DNA from: Pseudomonas sp. WS 5079
GTDB lineage: Bacteria > Pseudomonadota > Gammaproteobacteria > Pseudomonadales > Pseudomonadaceae
DNA: 64,000 nucleotides
Direction: 5' to 3'
NCBI RefSeq assembly: GCF_012985465.1
Contig: NZ_JAAQWN010000002.1
Coordinates: 124,001 to 188,000 of the forward strand
The notes under the pieces were generated by a model. That model did not search any database. It was not told the origin of the DNA and saw only the letters and a program-made list of their open reading frames with translations. Shown piece after piece: positions 32,685-42,145 of this stretch (positions are counted from its first letter, which is position 1; every line of letters starts with the position of its first letter). A program made the translations under genes and the position numbers.

Positions 32685-34112
32685 TTACAGGCTCAGCCGC
32701 CGGCGTAAAGCATCAACATATTCTTGCCATTCATCCAGTACCTGGCGCTGAAACGATGTAGCACTAACGTCCAATTCAAGCCTGGCCTTATTGAAACTCT
32801 CGAGGGTATTGGGGGCACCGTAATCCGCGTCTGACAAGCGTTGCTGACAGAACAATTTCCAGCGTTGTTGCTCTTCATCGTCCAAGGTGTACGCAAAGTT
32901 ACGGGCACGATAGCGAAACAATAATTCCGGCAAACGATGATCATCAAAAGGCCACTGCTGGCGCGCTAGTTGCGCAGGTTCGGCAGTGCGGACTTGTTCA
33001 CATAACCGCCGATCCCGATCACCAATAAAACCATCGTAGAGCTGTTGCTCCGGGTCAGCGCTGGCGGCGAAATCTTCTTCGGCATAAATCGCCGGCAATT
33101 TATCCCGCCAAAGTTCCTGTGCGTCAGTTAGCCGCAGCGCCCGGGCCTGATATTCAGGCATGTCCAGGTTCAAACGCTGCTGATCTTGCGCGCGCAATAC
33201 ACTCAGCGGCGCGACCACCGGGCAACGATTGATATGCACTAATTTGAGCGGCACCGGCAATTCGCCGTCGGCCAACTCATCGCGCCGGGTGTACAGGCGC
33301 CGGCGCAGGGTTTCGGCATCCAGGTCCAGCAGGCCCTGTGGGTCGAGCCCCAGGTCACAGACAATCAACGCGTTGCGATTGCGCGGATGCCAAGCCAACG
33401 GCAGGACCACTCCCAGGTAATGACGCTCGGCAGAAAAACGCCCGGAAATATGCACCATGGGCTGCAACAGGCGGATCTGATCCATGACCCGCTGTTTACT
33501 GCGCAGTTGAAACAACCAGTCGTACAACTTGGGTTGTTTTTCCCGGACCAATCGCGCCAGGGCAATGGTGGCGCGCACGTCGGCCAAGGCCTCGTGGGCC
33601 TGGCCATGGTCGATCCCGTTGGCCTGGGTCAAGCGCTCCAGCTTGAGGGTCACGCGCCCGTCCTGCTCGGGCCAGACGATTCCGTCTGGGCGCAGGGCAT
33701 AGGCCGTGCGCAGCACATCGATCAAGTCCCAACGACTGTTGCCGCCCTGCCATTCCCGAGCATAGGGGTCGAAAAAATTGCGGTACAAACTGTAGCGGGT
33801 CATTTCGTCGTCGAAACGCAGGGTGTTGTAACCCGCGCCGCAAGTGCCGGGGGCCGCCAGCTCAGCATGCACCCGCGTCATGAAGTCGGCTTCGGCCAGG
33901 CCTTTTTCCGCCAGTTGGCCAGGGGTAATGCCGGTGATCATGCAAGCCGCCGGGTGCGGCAGGATATCGTCGCTGGGCTGGCAATAGAGGTTGACCGGCG
34001 GCCCTACCTCGTTGAGGTCATGATCGGTGCGAATTCCCGCAACCTGCAGCGGGCGGTCGCTGCGCGGGTTGATGCCGGTGGTTTCATAGTCGTACCAGAA
34101 GATCGAGGTCAC
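32685..34112 (-). CDS. sbcB: Exodeoxyribonuclease I
   Basis: 3'-5' single-strand exonuclease used in mismatch repair and recombination, 475 aa. DEDD-type active site: FWYDYETTGINPRSDRPLQV (first acidic pair in DYET), then YNTLRFDDEMTR and the HEALADVRATIALARL region. C-terminal SH3-like and helical domains follow. Convergent with mvaT. Confidence 0.96.
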   Translation of the reverse strand: MTSIFWYDYETTGINPRSDRPLQVAGIRTDHDLNEVGPPVNLYCQPSDDILPHPAACMITGITPGQLAEKGLAEADFMTRVHAELAAPGTCGAGYNTLRFDDEMTRYSLYRNFFDPYAREWQGGNSRWDLIDVLRTAYALRPDGIVWPEQDGRVTLKLERLTQANGIDHGQAHEALADVRATIALARLVREKQPKLYDWLFQLRSKQRVMDQIRLLQPMVHISGRFSAERHYLGVVLPLAWHPRNRNALIVCDLGLDPQGLLDLDAETLRRRLYTRRDELADGELPVPLKLVHINRCPVVAPLSVLRAQDQQRLNLDMPEYQARALRLTDAQELWRDKLPAIYAEEDFAASADPEQQLYDGFIGDRDRRLCEQVRTAEPAQLARQQWPFDDHRLPELLFRYRARNFAYTLDDEEQQRWKLFCQQRLSDADYGAPNTLESFNKARLELDVSATSFQRQVLDEWQEYVDALRRRLSL

Positions 34113-34323
34113 GGGCTATTCCTGTGCTGAAGACCGACAAAGTCTAGGCGCTGGACGCCGCCCGGGGCCAGCGCCATATGCACTGGATAAACATTCAGTG
34201 AAACCTTGGCGCATTTTCAGGTGTTACTTGCAGCGATGACACTGCTAGCATCGACCTCTCATTTTCGCCGGCCGCCCGATGAGGTTGCCCATGCCCAGCC
34301 ACGCCGTACTGCCAGGGAATGCA

Positions 34324-35016
34324 ATGCCCACCGCCCCATTGGACACTCGCTACCAGATCGAGACCCCGGAAGGCATCGACCTGCCCTTGCGCCCCGCCGG
34401 GCTGATGCCCCGGGCGCTGGCATTCGGCTTCGACCTGGGCCTGCGCGGCCTGATCCTCGGCATCCTGTTCATCGCCCTGGCGTTTCTCGGCGACCTGGGC
34501 ATCGGCCTGGGCTCGATCCTGCTGTTCCTCGTCAGTTGGTGGTACATGGTGCTGTTCGAAGTGCTCAACCAGGGCTGTTCACCGGGCAAGCAGATCATGG
34601 GCCTGCGCGTGGTACAGGATGACGGCACGCCCATTGGCTGGTCCGCCTCCTTGATCCGCAACCTGCTGCGTTTTGTCGATATGTTGCCGTTCGGCTATTT
34701 CCTCGGCGCCATCAGTTGCCTGCAACATCCCCACTTCAAACGCCTGGGCGACATCGCAGCCGGGACCCTGGTGGTTTACCGCGAACAGCCCGTGGCCCGC
34801 CCTCTCTTGCCCCAGGCCCCGGCATTGCGCCTGCCCTTTGCCCTGGCGTTGAACGAGCAGCGCGCGATCCTCGGTTTTGCCGAGCGCCAGGGTGAACTGT
34901 CCGCCGAGCGCACCCAAGAGCTGGCGGCGATTCTGGCCACGCCCTTGCAGGTTTCCCCGGCACGCGCCGTGGACCAGCTCAATGGCGTGGCCCGCGGCCT
35001 GCTGGGGCCGACATGA
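34324..35016 (+). CDS. RDD-family membrane protein, first gene of the MoxR/DUF58 operon
   Basis: About 230 aa with three membrane helices in the N-terminal 150 residues (RALAFGFDLGLRGLILGILF, LGSILLFLVSWWYMVLFEVL, and RNLLRFVDMLPFGYFLGAIS). Arg and Asp of the RDD signature are in PRALAFGFD and FVDML. The C-terminal soluble part is Ala/Leu-rich. RDD proteins are poorly understood; some act in transport or ion homeostasis. Start at 34324 fits homologue N-termini and has AGGGA 6 nt upstream; ATG 34291 with GAGG is an alternative. The stop overlaps the next gene by 4 bp. Confidence 0.88.
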   Translation: MPTAPLDTRYQIETPEGIDLPLRPAGLMPRALAFGFDLGLRGLILGILFIALAFLGDLGIGLGSILLFLVSWWYMVLFEVLNQGCSPGKQIMGLRVVQDDGTPIGWSASLIRNLLRFVDMLPFGYFLGAISCLQHPHFKRLGDIAAGTLVVYREQPVARPLLPQAPALRLPFALALNEQRAILGFAERQGELSAERTQELAAILATPLQVSPARAVDQLNGVARGLLGPT

Positions 35017-35993
35017 AACAGAGCCTGTTCGAAAGCCGTCACCAGCCGCACTGGCAAGCCTTTGCCGCGCAACTGGCATTGCTTGAGCAAGGCAAGGCCA
35101 AGGCCCAGGAGCTGACGCACTTCCCCCATGATTACCGACGCCTGTGCCAGCACCTGGCGTTGGCGCAGGAGCGTGGCTACAGCAGCTACCTGGTAGACCC
35201 GTTGCAACAGTTGGCCCTGCGCGGCCATCAACAGCTGTATCGCCATCGCAGCCAGCTCGGCGCCAAGGTCCTGGGCTTCCTGCTGGCCGACTTTCCCCGC
35301 ACGGTCCGCGAACAATGGCGCTTCGTGCTGGTGGCCAGCCTGCTGTTCTTTGGCAGCCTGGTTGGCATCGCCCTGCTGGTCTATCTGTCCCCCGACTTGA
35401 TCTACACCATCGTCAGTACCCAGCAAGTAACCGAGATGCAAACCATGTACGACCCCGACGCCAGTCGCCTGGGGCGCGCGGCCGAGCGGGCCTCGAGTGA
35501 GGACTGGATGATGTTCGGCTACTACGTGATGCACAACATCGGCATCGCGTTCCAGACCTTTGCCGGCGGCCTGCTGTTTGGCCTGGGCAGCGTGTTCTTC
35601 CTGTTTTTCAATGGCCTGATGATCGGGGCCATCGCCGGGCACCTGACCGAAATCGGCTACGGGCAAACCTTCTGGTCCTTTGTCATCGGCCACGGCGCGT
35701 TTGAACTGACGGCCATCGCCCTGGCCGGTGCAGCCGGCCTGCAACTAGGCTGGGCGTTGATCGCACCGGGAGCATTGCCCCGGGGGGAAGCACTGCGCCT
35801 GGCAGCCGGTAAGAGCGTGCAAATGATCTGCGGGGTGATTCTGTTCCTGCTGATCGCGGCCTTTATAGAAGCCTGTTGGTCCTCCACCACGGCCGTGGAG
35901 CCCTGGGGCAAATACTTGGTGGGCGCGGCGCTCTGGGCGATGGTGATCGCCTATCTGCTGTTCGCCGGCAGGAGTCGTCATGCGCCTGAGTGA
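35013..35993 (+). CDS. SpoIIM-like (stage II sporulation protein M family) membrane protein
   Basis: A 326-aa protein. An N-terminal cytoplasmic helical part (about 1-100) precedes a membrane domain with roughly five to six helices, including FVLVASLLFFGSLVGIALLV, the glycine-rich FQTFAGGLLFGLGSVFFLFF and VIGHGAFELTAIALAGAAGL. Bacillus SpoIIM works with a peptidoglycan-hydrolase complex; there is no sporulation here, so the role is by analogy only. It overlaps RDD by 4 bp (ATGA) and the next gene by 14 bp. Confidence 0.87.
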   Translation: MKQSLFESRHQPHWQAFAAQLALLEQGKAKAQELTHFPHDYRRLCQHLALAQERGYSSYLVDPLQQLALRGHQQLYRHRSQLGAKVLGFLLADFPRTVREQWRFVLVASLLFFGSLVGIALLVYLSPDLIYTIVSTQQVTEMQTMYDPDASRLGRAAERASSEDWMMFGYYVMHNIGIAFQTFAGGLLFGLGSVFFLFFNGLMIGAIAGHLTEIGYGQTFWSFVIGHGAFELTAIALAGAAGLQLGWALIAPGALPRGEALRLAAGKSVQMICGVILFLLIAAFIEACWSSTTAVEPWGKYLVGAALWAMVIAYLLFAGRSRHAPE

Positions 35994-37509
35994 CGCCAGC
36001 GTGGTGATTCGCCCCCGCTCCTCGTGGGAAGCCATGGACCTCGGAGTGTTGCTCGCCCGTGAGCACCGCGTGCTCTTGATGAGCAGTTGGGCCTTGGTCA
36101 GCCTGCCGATCTTTATCCTGATCAGCGTCGTGCTGTGGGACTACCCCTCCGTTGCCGTGCTGGTGTTCTGGTGGTTGAAACCGGCCTTTGAGCGCCTGCC
36201 GCTGTATATCCTGTCCAAAGCGCTGTTTGGCGAGACGCCGACTCTCAAACAGGCGCTGCGCCAATGGCCACGGCTGCTCAAGGGGCAACTGCTAGCCAGC
36301 CTGACTTGGCGGCGCTTTAGCCTCAGTCGCAGCTTTGCCATGCCCGTGATGCAACTTGAGGGCCTCGGCGGCCTGGCCCGCCAACAACGGCTGGGAGTGC
36401 TGCTGCAACGCAATGCCGGCGCGGCGCGCTGGCTGACGCTGATCGGCATGCACCTGGAAACGGCGCTGTGGATCGGCTTGATGGCGCTGTTCTACCTGTT
36501 CCTGCCGCAACAGGTAGAGCTGGACTGGGACTGGCAGCAACTGGCATTGGCCAGCAGCCAGGACTGGCTCTGGCTGGAGCACCTGAGCAATGCCTTCTAC
36601 GCCCTGATCCTGGTGTTCTGGGAGCCGATCTACGTGGCATGTGGATTCAGCCTCTACCTGAACCGGCGTACCGTGCTTGAAGCCTGGGACCTGGAATTGG
36701 TGTTCCGCCGCCTGCGCCAGCGCCTGGGGTCGGCAGTGGCCGCCCTGTTGCTGGCTGTCGGCCTGCTAGTGATCGCGCCAACGCCCCAGGCCATGGCCAA
36801 CCCGCCGGTCGACTCAAAACCGTTGAGCGCGCCGCAAGCCAGTCAATCGATCAAGCGCCTGCTGGAACAACCCCCGTTCAAGAATCCGCAAACCGTTACC
36901 CGCTACCGTTTCGGCGAGGACAAGAGCAGCAGCAACGCCAAGTCCCCGGGAGGTGCCCATCTGCCGGCCTGGCTCAAATCCTTGCTGGACAATCTCAACA
37001 GCGACACCTTCAAGCCCCTGGCCCTGGTGATGGAGGTGCTGCTCTGGGGCCTGCTGATCGCCGGCATTGCCCTGGTTGCCTGGCGTTATCGTGATTGGCT
37101 GCACGCCTTTGTCAGTCGCCGCCGCGTCCAACGCCCCAAGGCCGTGCAGCCCGTGCCGTCGCAACTGTTCGGCCTGGACATGGGCGTGCAGACCTTGCCC
37201 GAGGATATTGCCGGTGCCGCCGAACAACTGTGGGCCACACAGCCCCGCGAGGCCCTTGGCCTGCTGTATCGCGGCCTGCTGAGCCGGCTGCTGCATGACT
37301 TCCACCTGCCACTGAAAAACGCCGATACCGAAGGCCAGGTCCTGGAACGGGTGCGCCACTTGCAACAGCCGCAATTGCTGGCCTTTAGCGACGACCTGAC
37401 CCGGCACTGGCAAAACCTCGCCTACGGCCATCGCATACCGCCTGCCCTGGCCCAGCAACAGCTCTGCGCCGGTTGGCGCAGCTTGTTCGACAGCGAGGCC
37501 GCGCGATGA
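35980..37509 (+). CDS. DUF4129-domain membrane protein
   Basis: A 509-aa protein. The N-terminal half has several membrane segments (VLLMSSWALVSLPIFILISV, TALWIGLMALFYLFLPQQVE, FYALILVFWEPIYVACGFSL, SAVAALLLAVGLLVIAPTPQ). A polar, Pro/Ser-rich region (about 265-340), probably periplasmic, is followed by one more helix (about 347-366) and a cytoplasmic DUF4129 domain with ALGLLYRGLLSRLLHDFHLP and the LKNADTEGQVLERV segment. DUF4129 often accompanies transglutaminase and MoxR genes. Unknown function. Overlaps SpoIIM by 14 bp and the next gene by 4 bp. Confidence 0.85.
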   Translation: MRLSDASVVIRPRSSWEAMDLGVLLAREHRVLLMSSWALVSLPIFILISVVLWDYPSVAVLVFWWLKPAFERLPLYILSKALFGETPTLKQALRQWPRLLKGQLLASLTWRRFSLSRSFAMPVMQLEGLGGLARQQRLGVLLQRNAGAARWLTLIGMHLETALWIGLMALFYLFLPQQVELDWDWQQLALASSQDWLWLEHLSNAFYALILVFWEPIYVACGFSLYLNRRTVLEAWDLELVFRRLRQRLGSAVAALLLAVGLLVIAPTPQAMANPPVDSKPLSAPQASQSIKRLLEQPPFKNPQTVTRYRFGEDKSSSNAKSPGGAHLPAWLKSLLDNLNSDTFKPLALVMEVLLWGLLIAGIALVAWRYRDWLHAFVSRRRVQRPKAVQPVPSQLFGLDMGVQTLPEDIAGAAEQLWATQPREALGLLYRGLLSRLLHDFHLPLKNADTEGQVLERVRHLQQPQLLAFSDDLTRHWQNLAYGHRIPPALAQQQLCAGWRSLFDSEAAR

Positions 37510-38663
37510 ACCGGCCACTGATCTGGATTGGACTGATCCTGGCTTGCCTGCTGACGGCCGGGAGCTTCTATGCCTGGCACAAGGCGATTCCCTACGAAGA
37601 AGTGGTTGACCGCGGGCCCTCACCTGAAGCCCAGGCCAACCCCTACCTGGCGGCGGAACACTTCCTACGCCAGCAAGGCTTGGCCGTCGAGCATGCCCGC
37701 AGCCTGGAACGCCTGGCCACCCTGCCCGCCAAGGGCGGCAGCCTGCTGTTGCTCAGCGAACGCAGCAACATGACCCCGCGCCAGGTTGACCAGTTGTTGG
37801 AGTGGACCAAGGCTGGGGGCCATCTGCTGCTGGTGGCCGAAGCCATATGGGATGAAGAAACCCAGGACAGCGGCGACCTGCTGCTCGATCGCCTGCAGTT
37901 GCGCCAGGCCTTCAGCGATGACTTTGACCAGCCGCCCCCCGCCCGCAAGAACAAGAAACCGGACCTGACACGGCTGTATGTCGATAACGAAACCGCGCCG
38001 GCGTTTTTCAGTTTCGACACTGACTTCACCCTGATCGACCCCAGGCACCTGGCACAGTTTTCGGCCAACAGCGCCAAGTCCAGCCACCTGATGCAACTCG
38101 ATCTCGGGCTGGGTCGTGTAACGGTGATCACCGACAGCGAGCTGTGGAAGACCCCGGCCATCGGCTTGCACGACAACGCCTGGCTGCTGTGGTACCTGAC
38201 CCAGGGCAGCGATGTCACCCTGCTATCGAACACGGACGTCGAAAACCTGTTCAGTCTGGTGCTGCGGTATTTTCCCCAGGCCCTGGTAGCGCTCGCCGCC
38301 TTGATTCTACTGGGGTTGTGGCGCGCCGGCGTGCGCCAGGGGCCCATCCAGGCGCCAGCCCCGAAAGCCCGCCGTCAGTTGCAGGAACACCTGAATGCCA
38401 GTGCCGACTTCCTGCTGCGCCGCAGCGGGCAAAACAGCCTGTTGCAAGCCTTGCAGCGCGACATCCTGCGTACCGCACGTCGCCGCCACCCCGGATTCGA
38501 ACAGTTAGATACCGCAGGACAATGGCAGGCCCTTGAGCGCCTGACCCGCCAACCCGCTTCAATTATCAGCCAGGCCCTGGGCCCACTCCCGGCAAAACGG
38601 CTTTCCAGCGCCGATTTCAGCCGCCAGGTGGCCTGCCTGCAAACCCTCAGGAATGCCCTATGA
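37506..38663 (+). CDS. DUF4350-domain protein
   Basis: A 385-aa protein. N-terminal membrane anchor (WIGLILACLLTAGSFYAWHK), then a soluble GATase1-like DUF4350 fold (NPYLAAEHFLRQQGLAVEHA, KGGSLLLLSERSNMTPRQVD, LEWTKAGGHLLLVAEAIWDE), a second membrane helix (about 255-275) and a cytoplasmic tail. DUF4350 may bind a small ligand or peptide; no catalytic residue is apparent. Coupled by ATGA overlaps to both neighbours. Confidence 0.85.
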   Translation: MNRPLIWIGLILACLLTAGSFYAWHKAIPYEEVVDRGPSPEAQANPYLAAEHFLRQQGLAVEHARSLERLATLPAKGGSLLLLSERSNMTPRQVDQLLEWTKAGGHLLLVAEAIWDEETQDSGDLLLDRLQLRQAFSDDFDQPPPARKNKKPDLTRLYVDNETAPAFFSFDTDFTLIDPRHLAQFSANSAKSSHLMQLDLGLGRVTVITDSELWKTPAIGLHDNAWLLWYLTQGSDVTLLSNTDVENLFSLVLRYFPQALVALAALILLGLWRAGVRQGPIQAPAPKARRQLQEHLNASADFLLRRSGQNSLLQALQRDILRTARRRHPGFEQLDTAGQWQALERLTRQPASIISQALGPLPAKRLSSADFSRQVACLQTLRNAL

Positions 38664-39652
38664 GCGATTCTCCAGTGGATTTACCCAATACCCTCGACAC
38701 CGGGCGCGCCACCCAACTCGCCCAGGCGCTGCGCACCGAGTTGCGCAAGGCGGTGATTGGCCAGGATGCGGTGATCGATGACGTACTGACCGCGTTGATC
38801 GCCGGCGGCCATGTGCTGCTCGAAGGCGTACCCGGCCTGGGCAAGACCTTGCTGGTACGGGCCCTGGCGCGCTGCTTTGACGGCGACTTCGCACGCATCC
38901 AGTTCACCCCGGACCTGATGCCCAGCGATGTCACAGGCCATGCGGTGTACGACCTGCACACCGAGCAATTCAAGCTGCGCAAAGGGCCGTTGTTCACCCA
39001 TTTGCTCCTGGCGGACGAGATCAACCGGGCCCCGGCGAAAACCCAGGCCGCCCTGCTCGAAGCCATGCAGGAACGACAGGTCACTCTCGAGGGTGAAGCC
39101 TTGCCCATCGGCCAGCCGTTCATGGTGCTGGCCACCCAGAACCCCATCGAACAGGAAGGCACTTACCCACTACCGGAGGCCGAACTCGACCGGTTCATGC
39201 TCAAGGTACGCATGGACTACCCAGAGGCGCAGCAAGAGCTGGATATGGTGCGCGAAGTGACTCGTTCCTCCCGCGCCGATATGCTCGACGTACAGCCATT
39301 GCGCACCGTGCTGCAAGCCAATGATGTACTGCTGTTGCAACAGGTCGCCAGTGAGCTGCCGTTGGATGACCAGGTACTCGACTACGCCGTGCGCCTGGCC
39401 CGGACCACCCGCACCTGGCCCGGCCTGGCCCTTGGCGCCGGGCCTCGCGCCTCCATCGCCCTGGTACGTGGTGCCCGCGCCCGGGCTCTGCTGCGCGGTG
39501 GCGAGTTCGTGACCCCGGACGACATCAAGAGTTGCGCGCTGGCAGTGTTGCGCCATCGCGTACGCATCGCCCCGGAGCTGGATATCGAAGGCCTCGAGGT
39601 GGATCAGGTACTGGCCCAACTGCTCGACCAAGTGCCGGCGCCACGCCAGTGA
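38660..39652 (+). CDS. MoxR-family AAA+ ATPase
   Basis: A 330-aa AAA+ chaperone-like ATPase. Walker A LLEGVPGLGKTLLVRALARC, Walker B HLLLADEINRAPAKTQAALL, sensor 1 VLATQNPIEQEGTYPLPEAE with the following arginine-rich region, and a C-terminal lid domain. MoxR proteins assemble or activate partners that carry a VWA domain, here the adjacent DUF58 protein. Overlaps DUF4350 by 4 bp. Start at 38660 (MSDSPVDLPN). Confidence 0.95.
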   Translation: MSDSPVDLPNTLDTGRATQLAQALRTELRKAVIGQDAVIDDVLTALIAGGHVLLEGVPGLGKTLLVRALARCFDGDFARIQFTPDLMPSDVTGHAVYDLHTEQFKLRKGPLFTHLLLADEINRAPAKTQAALLEAMQERQVTLEGEALPIGQPFMVLATQNPIEQEGTYPLPEAELDRFMLKVRMDYPEAQQELDMVREVTRSSRADMLDVQPLRTVLQANDVLLLQQVASELPLDDQVLDYAVRLARTTRTWPGLALGAGPRASIALVRGARARALLRGGEFVTPDDIKSCALAVLRHRVRIAPELDIEGLEVDQVLAQLLDQVPAPRQ

Positions 39653-39653
39653 C

Positions 39654-40991
39654 ATGCCCATGAGACCTACTCGCCTGTTGCTGGCCTGGCTCGCGGTGCT
39701 GCTGGGCCTGAACATCGCCCTCGGAACGGCCACGGCCCTGCAACTCAAGGTGCCGGCCGCCCTGCACTCCGTGGCCTGGGGCCTGCTCCTGGCGCTGCTT
39801 TTGCTGGCATTGCTCGATGCTGCCCGTCTGAAACGCCGTCCCTCGCCACGCCTGCGGCGGCACATGCCAGGCAGCCTGGCGCTAGGACGCTGGAGCGAGG
39901 TGCGGATCACCCTGGAGCATGACTACACACAGCCATTGACGCTGAAGGTGTTTGATCACGTTCCGGATGGTTTGAGCGTGCAGAACCTGCCGCAGTTCAT
40001 CGCCCTGCGCCCCGGTGAACACAGTGACCTGGGCTACCGCCTGCGCCCCTTGAGCCGTGGGCATTTCAGCTTTGAGCGCTGTGAGGTGCATCTGCCCAGC
40101 CCCCTGGGATTGTGGACCGCAAAACGCCAGGTATCGGTCAAGGATGCAACCCGGGTTTACCCGGACTTTGCCCGCCTGTACGGTGCGCAGTTACTGGCGG
40201 TAGACAACTGGCTCAGCCAACTGGGTGTACGCCAGCGCCAGCGTCGCGGCCTGGGCCTGGAGTTTCATCAGCTGCGCGAATTTCGCGAGGGCGACAGCCT
40301 GCGCCAGATCGACTGGAAGGCCACGGCACGGCAACGCACGCCGATTGCCCGGGAATACCAGGATGAGCGCGACCAGCAGATTATGTTCATGCTCGATTGC
40401 GGCCGACGGATGCGCAGCAAGGACGGCGAACTGTCACATTTCGACCACGCCCTCAACGCCTGCCTGCTGCTCAGCTATGTGGCCTTGCGCCAGGGCGATG
40501 CCGTGGGCCTGTGTACCTTCGCCTGCGACCAGCCGCGCTACCTGGCACCAGTCAAGGGCAGCGGTCAGTTGAACCAGTTGCTCAACGCGGTATACGACCT
40601 GGACAGCACCCGGCGCACGGCCGATTACCAGGCTGCCGCCAATCAGCTGCTGGCCCGCCAGAAACGGCGGGCGCTGGTGATCGTAGTGACCAACCTGCGC
40701 GATGAGGACGATGAGGAACTACTGACGGCCGTCAAGCGCATCAGCCGCCAGCACCGGGTATTGGTGGCGAGCCTGCGCGAAGGAGTGCTGGATCAATTGC
40801 GCCAGGCTCCCGTGCAGACCTTGGCGCAGGCGCTGGCCTACTGTGGCAGCGTCGATTACCTCAATGCACGGGAAGAACTTCATGACCGCCTCAAGGCGCA
40901 GGGCCTGATGGTAATGGATGCCCATCCCTCTGAGCTGGGCGCCGACCTGGTAACCCGATACCTGGGCTGGAAAAAAGCCGGCGCTCTATGA
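39654..40991 (+). CDS. DUF58 (VWA-like) protein with degenerate MIDAS
   Basis: A 445-aa protein and probable partner of the MoxR ATPase. Two membrane helices at the N-terminus (LLLAWLAVLLGLNIALGTAT and VAWGLLLALLLLALLDAARL), a beta-rich segment, and the DUF58 core EFREGDSLRQIDWKATARQR and IAREYQDERDQQIMFMLDCG. The VWA MIDAS would read DxSxS; here it is DCGRR, so metal binding in the usual manner is unlikely. Last gene of the six-gene cluster. ATG 39654 or 39660 may be used. Confidence 0.92.
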   Translation: MPMRPTRLLLAWLAVLLGLNIALGTATALQLKVPAALHSVAWGLLLALLLLALLDAARLKRRPSPRLRRHMPGSLALGRWSEVRITLEHDYTQPLTLKVFDHVPDGLSVQNLPQFIALRPGEHSDLGYRLRPLSRGHFSFERCEVHLPSPLGLWTAKRQVSVKDATRVYPDFARLYGAQLLAVDNWLSQLGVRQRQRRGLGLEFHQLREFREGDSLRQIDWKATARQRTPIAREYQDERDQQIMFMLDCGRRMRSKDGELSHFDHALNACLLLSYVALRQGDAVGLCTFACDQPRYLAPVKGSGQLNQLLNAVYDLDSTRRTADYQAAANQLLARQKRRALVIVVTNLRDEDDEELLTAVKRISRQHRVLVASLREGVLDQLRQAPVQTLAQALAYCGSVDYLNAREELHDRLKAQGLMVMDAHPSELGADLVTRYLGWKKAGAL

Positions 40992-41004
40992 ATGGTGTGT
41001 GACG

Positions 41005-41364
41005 CTAGGCCGAAGCCTGCAAGGGGTCAAAGCTGAAGTACTGCAACAGCGCAACAATCAGCTGACCGTACTCCGCGGGCGCCTCCAACAGGCAAAACCC
41101 CGAGTCGTAATGCCTGGGGTTGATATCTTCACGACTCCACAGGCAGGTCGCAGTGAAATCAATGGTGTGCATATCACCCTCAGGACCTGGAATCTTCAAG
41201 CGCAGATCAAAATCCACGTTGACCATCATGGGTAATTGGCTGACTAGCATCAGCCCTTCACTGGAAATATTACCCAAGTAACCGATGGGCTTACCTGTGA
41301 AGCGATTGAACACCTCTAAAAAATAGGGCAACTGGTGCCGCTCAATCCGTCGGTCAGTCAACAT
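41005..41364 (-). CDS. PilZ-domain protein
   Basis: About 119 aa forming one PilZ barrel. The cyclic-di-GMP-binding motifs are present: RxxxR (RRIER, near residue 5) and NxSxxG (NISSEG, near residue 35). It therefore probably binds c-di-GMP. ATG at 41364 is chosen; a TTG six codons upstream is possible. It is convergent with the DUF58 gene and is not part of that operon. Output unknown. Confidence 0.85.
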   Translation of the reverse strand: MLTDRRIERHQLPYFLEVFNRFTGKPIGYLGNISSEGLMLVSQLPMMVNVDFDLRLKIPGPEGDMHTIDFTATCLWSREDINPRHYDSGFCLLEAPAEYGQLIVALLQYFSFDPLQASA

Positions 41365-41594
41365 GATCAGATCGCCGTCCAATGGCCAAGACTGTGGCCG
41401 TTGCTGTGATTCGGGCCGGGAAGCTACATGCCCCCCCGCTCTCCTGGATCCCGGTGCAACAGCGGCCCCTGCCCTGTCACTCTACAACCACCGAATCCTG
41501 TTTTTGTGTCTGTTTGAATTGAAAGTTATACAAACGTACTTCAAAAGAATAGCCCAACTCTGGCAAGAGGCCAGCAATTAAATGGCGTATATCA

Positions 41595-41969
41595 TCACAA
41601 GGCTGCAGGTCGCGCGCGCGCTGCACTTGCGCCAGGGTAATGCCCCAGTTGTTGCAGCGTATCCAGGCGTGCACGGGCCCGGAACGCGTACTCACTCGAT
41701 GGGTACTGGCTAATGATGAACTGATAAGTCTGCACCGCATCCACAAACAACTTCTGCCGTTCCAGGCACTGCCCACGCAGCATCGAGACTTCCGGCTGCA
41801 CGTAGCGACGGGACCGGCTTTCACGGTCGACCTGGGACAATTCCAGGGTGACCCGCTCACAATCGCCCACGTTGTAGGCACGGTAGGCATTGTTCAAATG
41901 ATGGTCCATCGACCAACGGGTACAGCCGACAACACTGACGGCCAGGGCAGCAATGATCAAAACTCGCAT
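41595..41969 (-). CDS. Small TPR-like lipoprotein
   Basis: A 124-aa lipoprotein. Signal peptide with lipobox ending at Cys16 (ALAVSVVGC), then helical repeats of TPR style (LNNAYRAYNVGDCERVTLEL, ERQKLFVDAVQTYQFIISQY, YAFRARARLDTLQQLGHY). It may be anchored in the outer membrane and act as an adaptor. Divergent from pykA. No named homologue is recognised. Confidence 0.82.
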   Translation of the reverse strand: MRVLIIAALAVSVVGCTRWSMDHHLNNAYRAYNVGDCERVTLELSQVDRESRSRRYVQPEVSMLRGQCLERQKLFVDAVQTYQFIISQYPSSEYAFRARARLDTLQQLGHYPGASAARARPAAL

Positions 41970-42145
41970 GGGGTGTTCTCCTGTCTTGAGCAGTGTATCG
42001 ACCCTTGGGCGAAAATCTTCAAGGTTGTTCGTCTGGCGTCATAGAGTGAAAACAAGCGAATCGACAATAAGTAGTGCAAACGAACAATGACTACAGCCAA
42101 AGAGCATAGTAGCCTTCCCCAGCGCTAGAACTCAGGAGTCCGTGC

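Noticed and set aside
41477..41890. Alternative 137-codon frame overlapping the small lipoprotein, first suspected to be a frameshifted C-terminus
   Set aside because: The lipoprotein frame has signal peptide, lipobox and TPR-like repeats to its own stop; the other frame has no domain.
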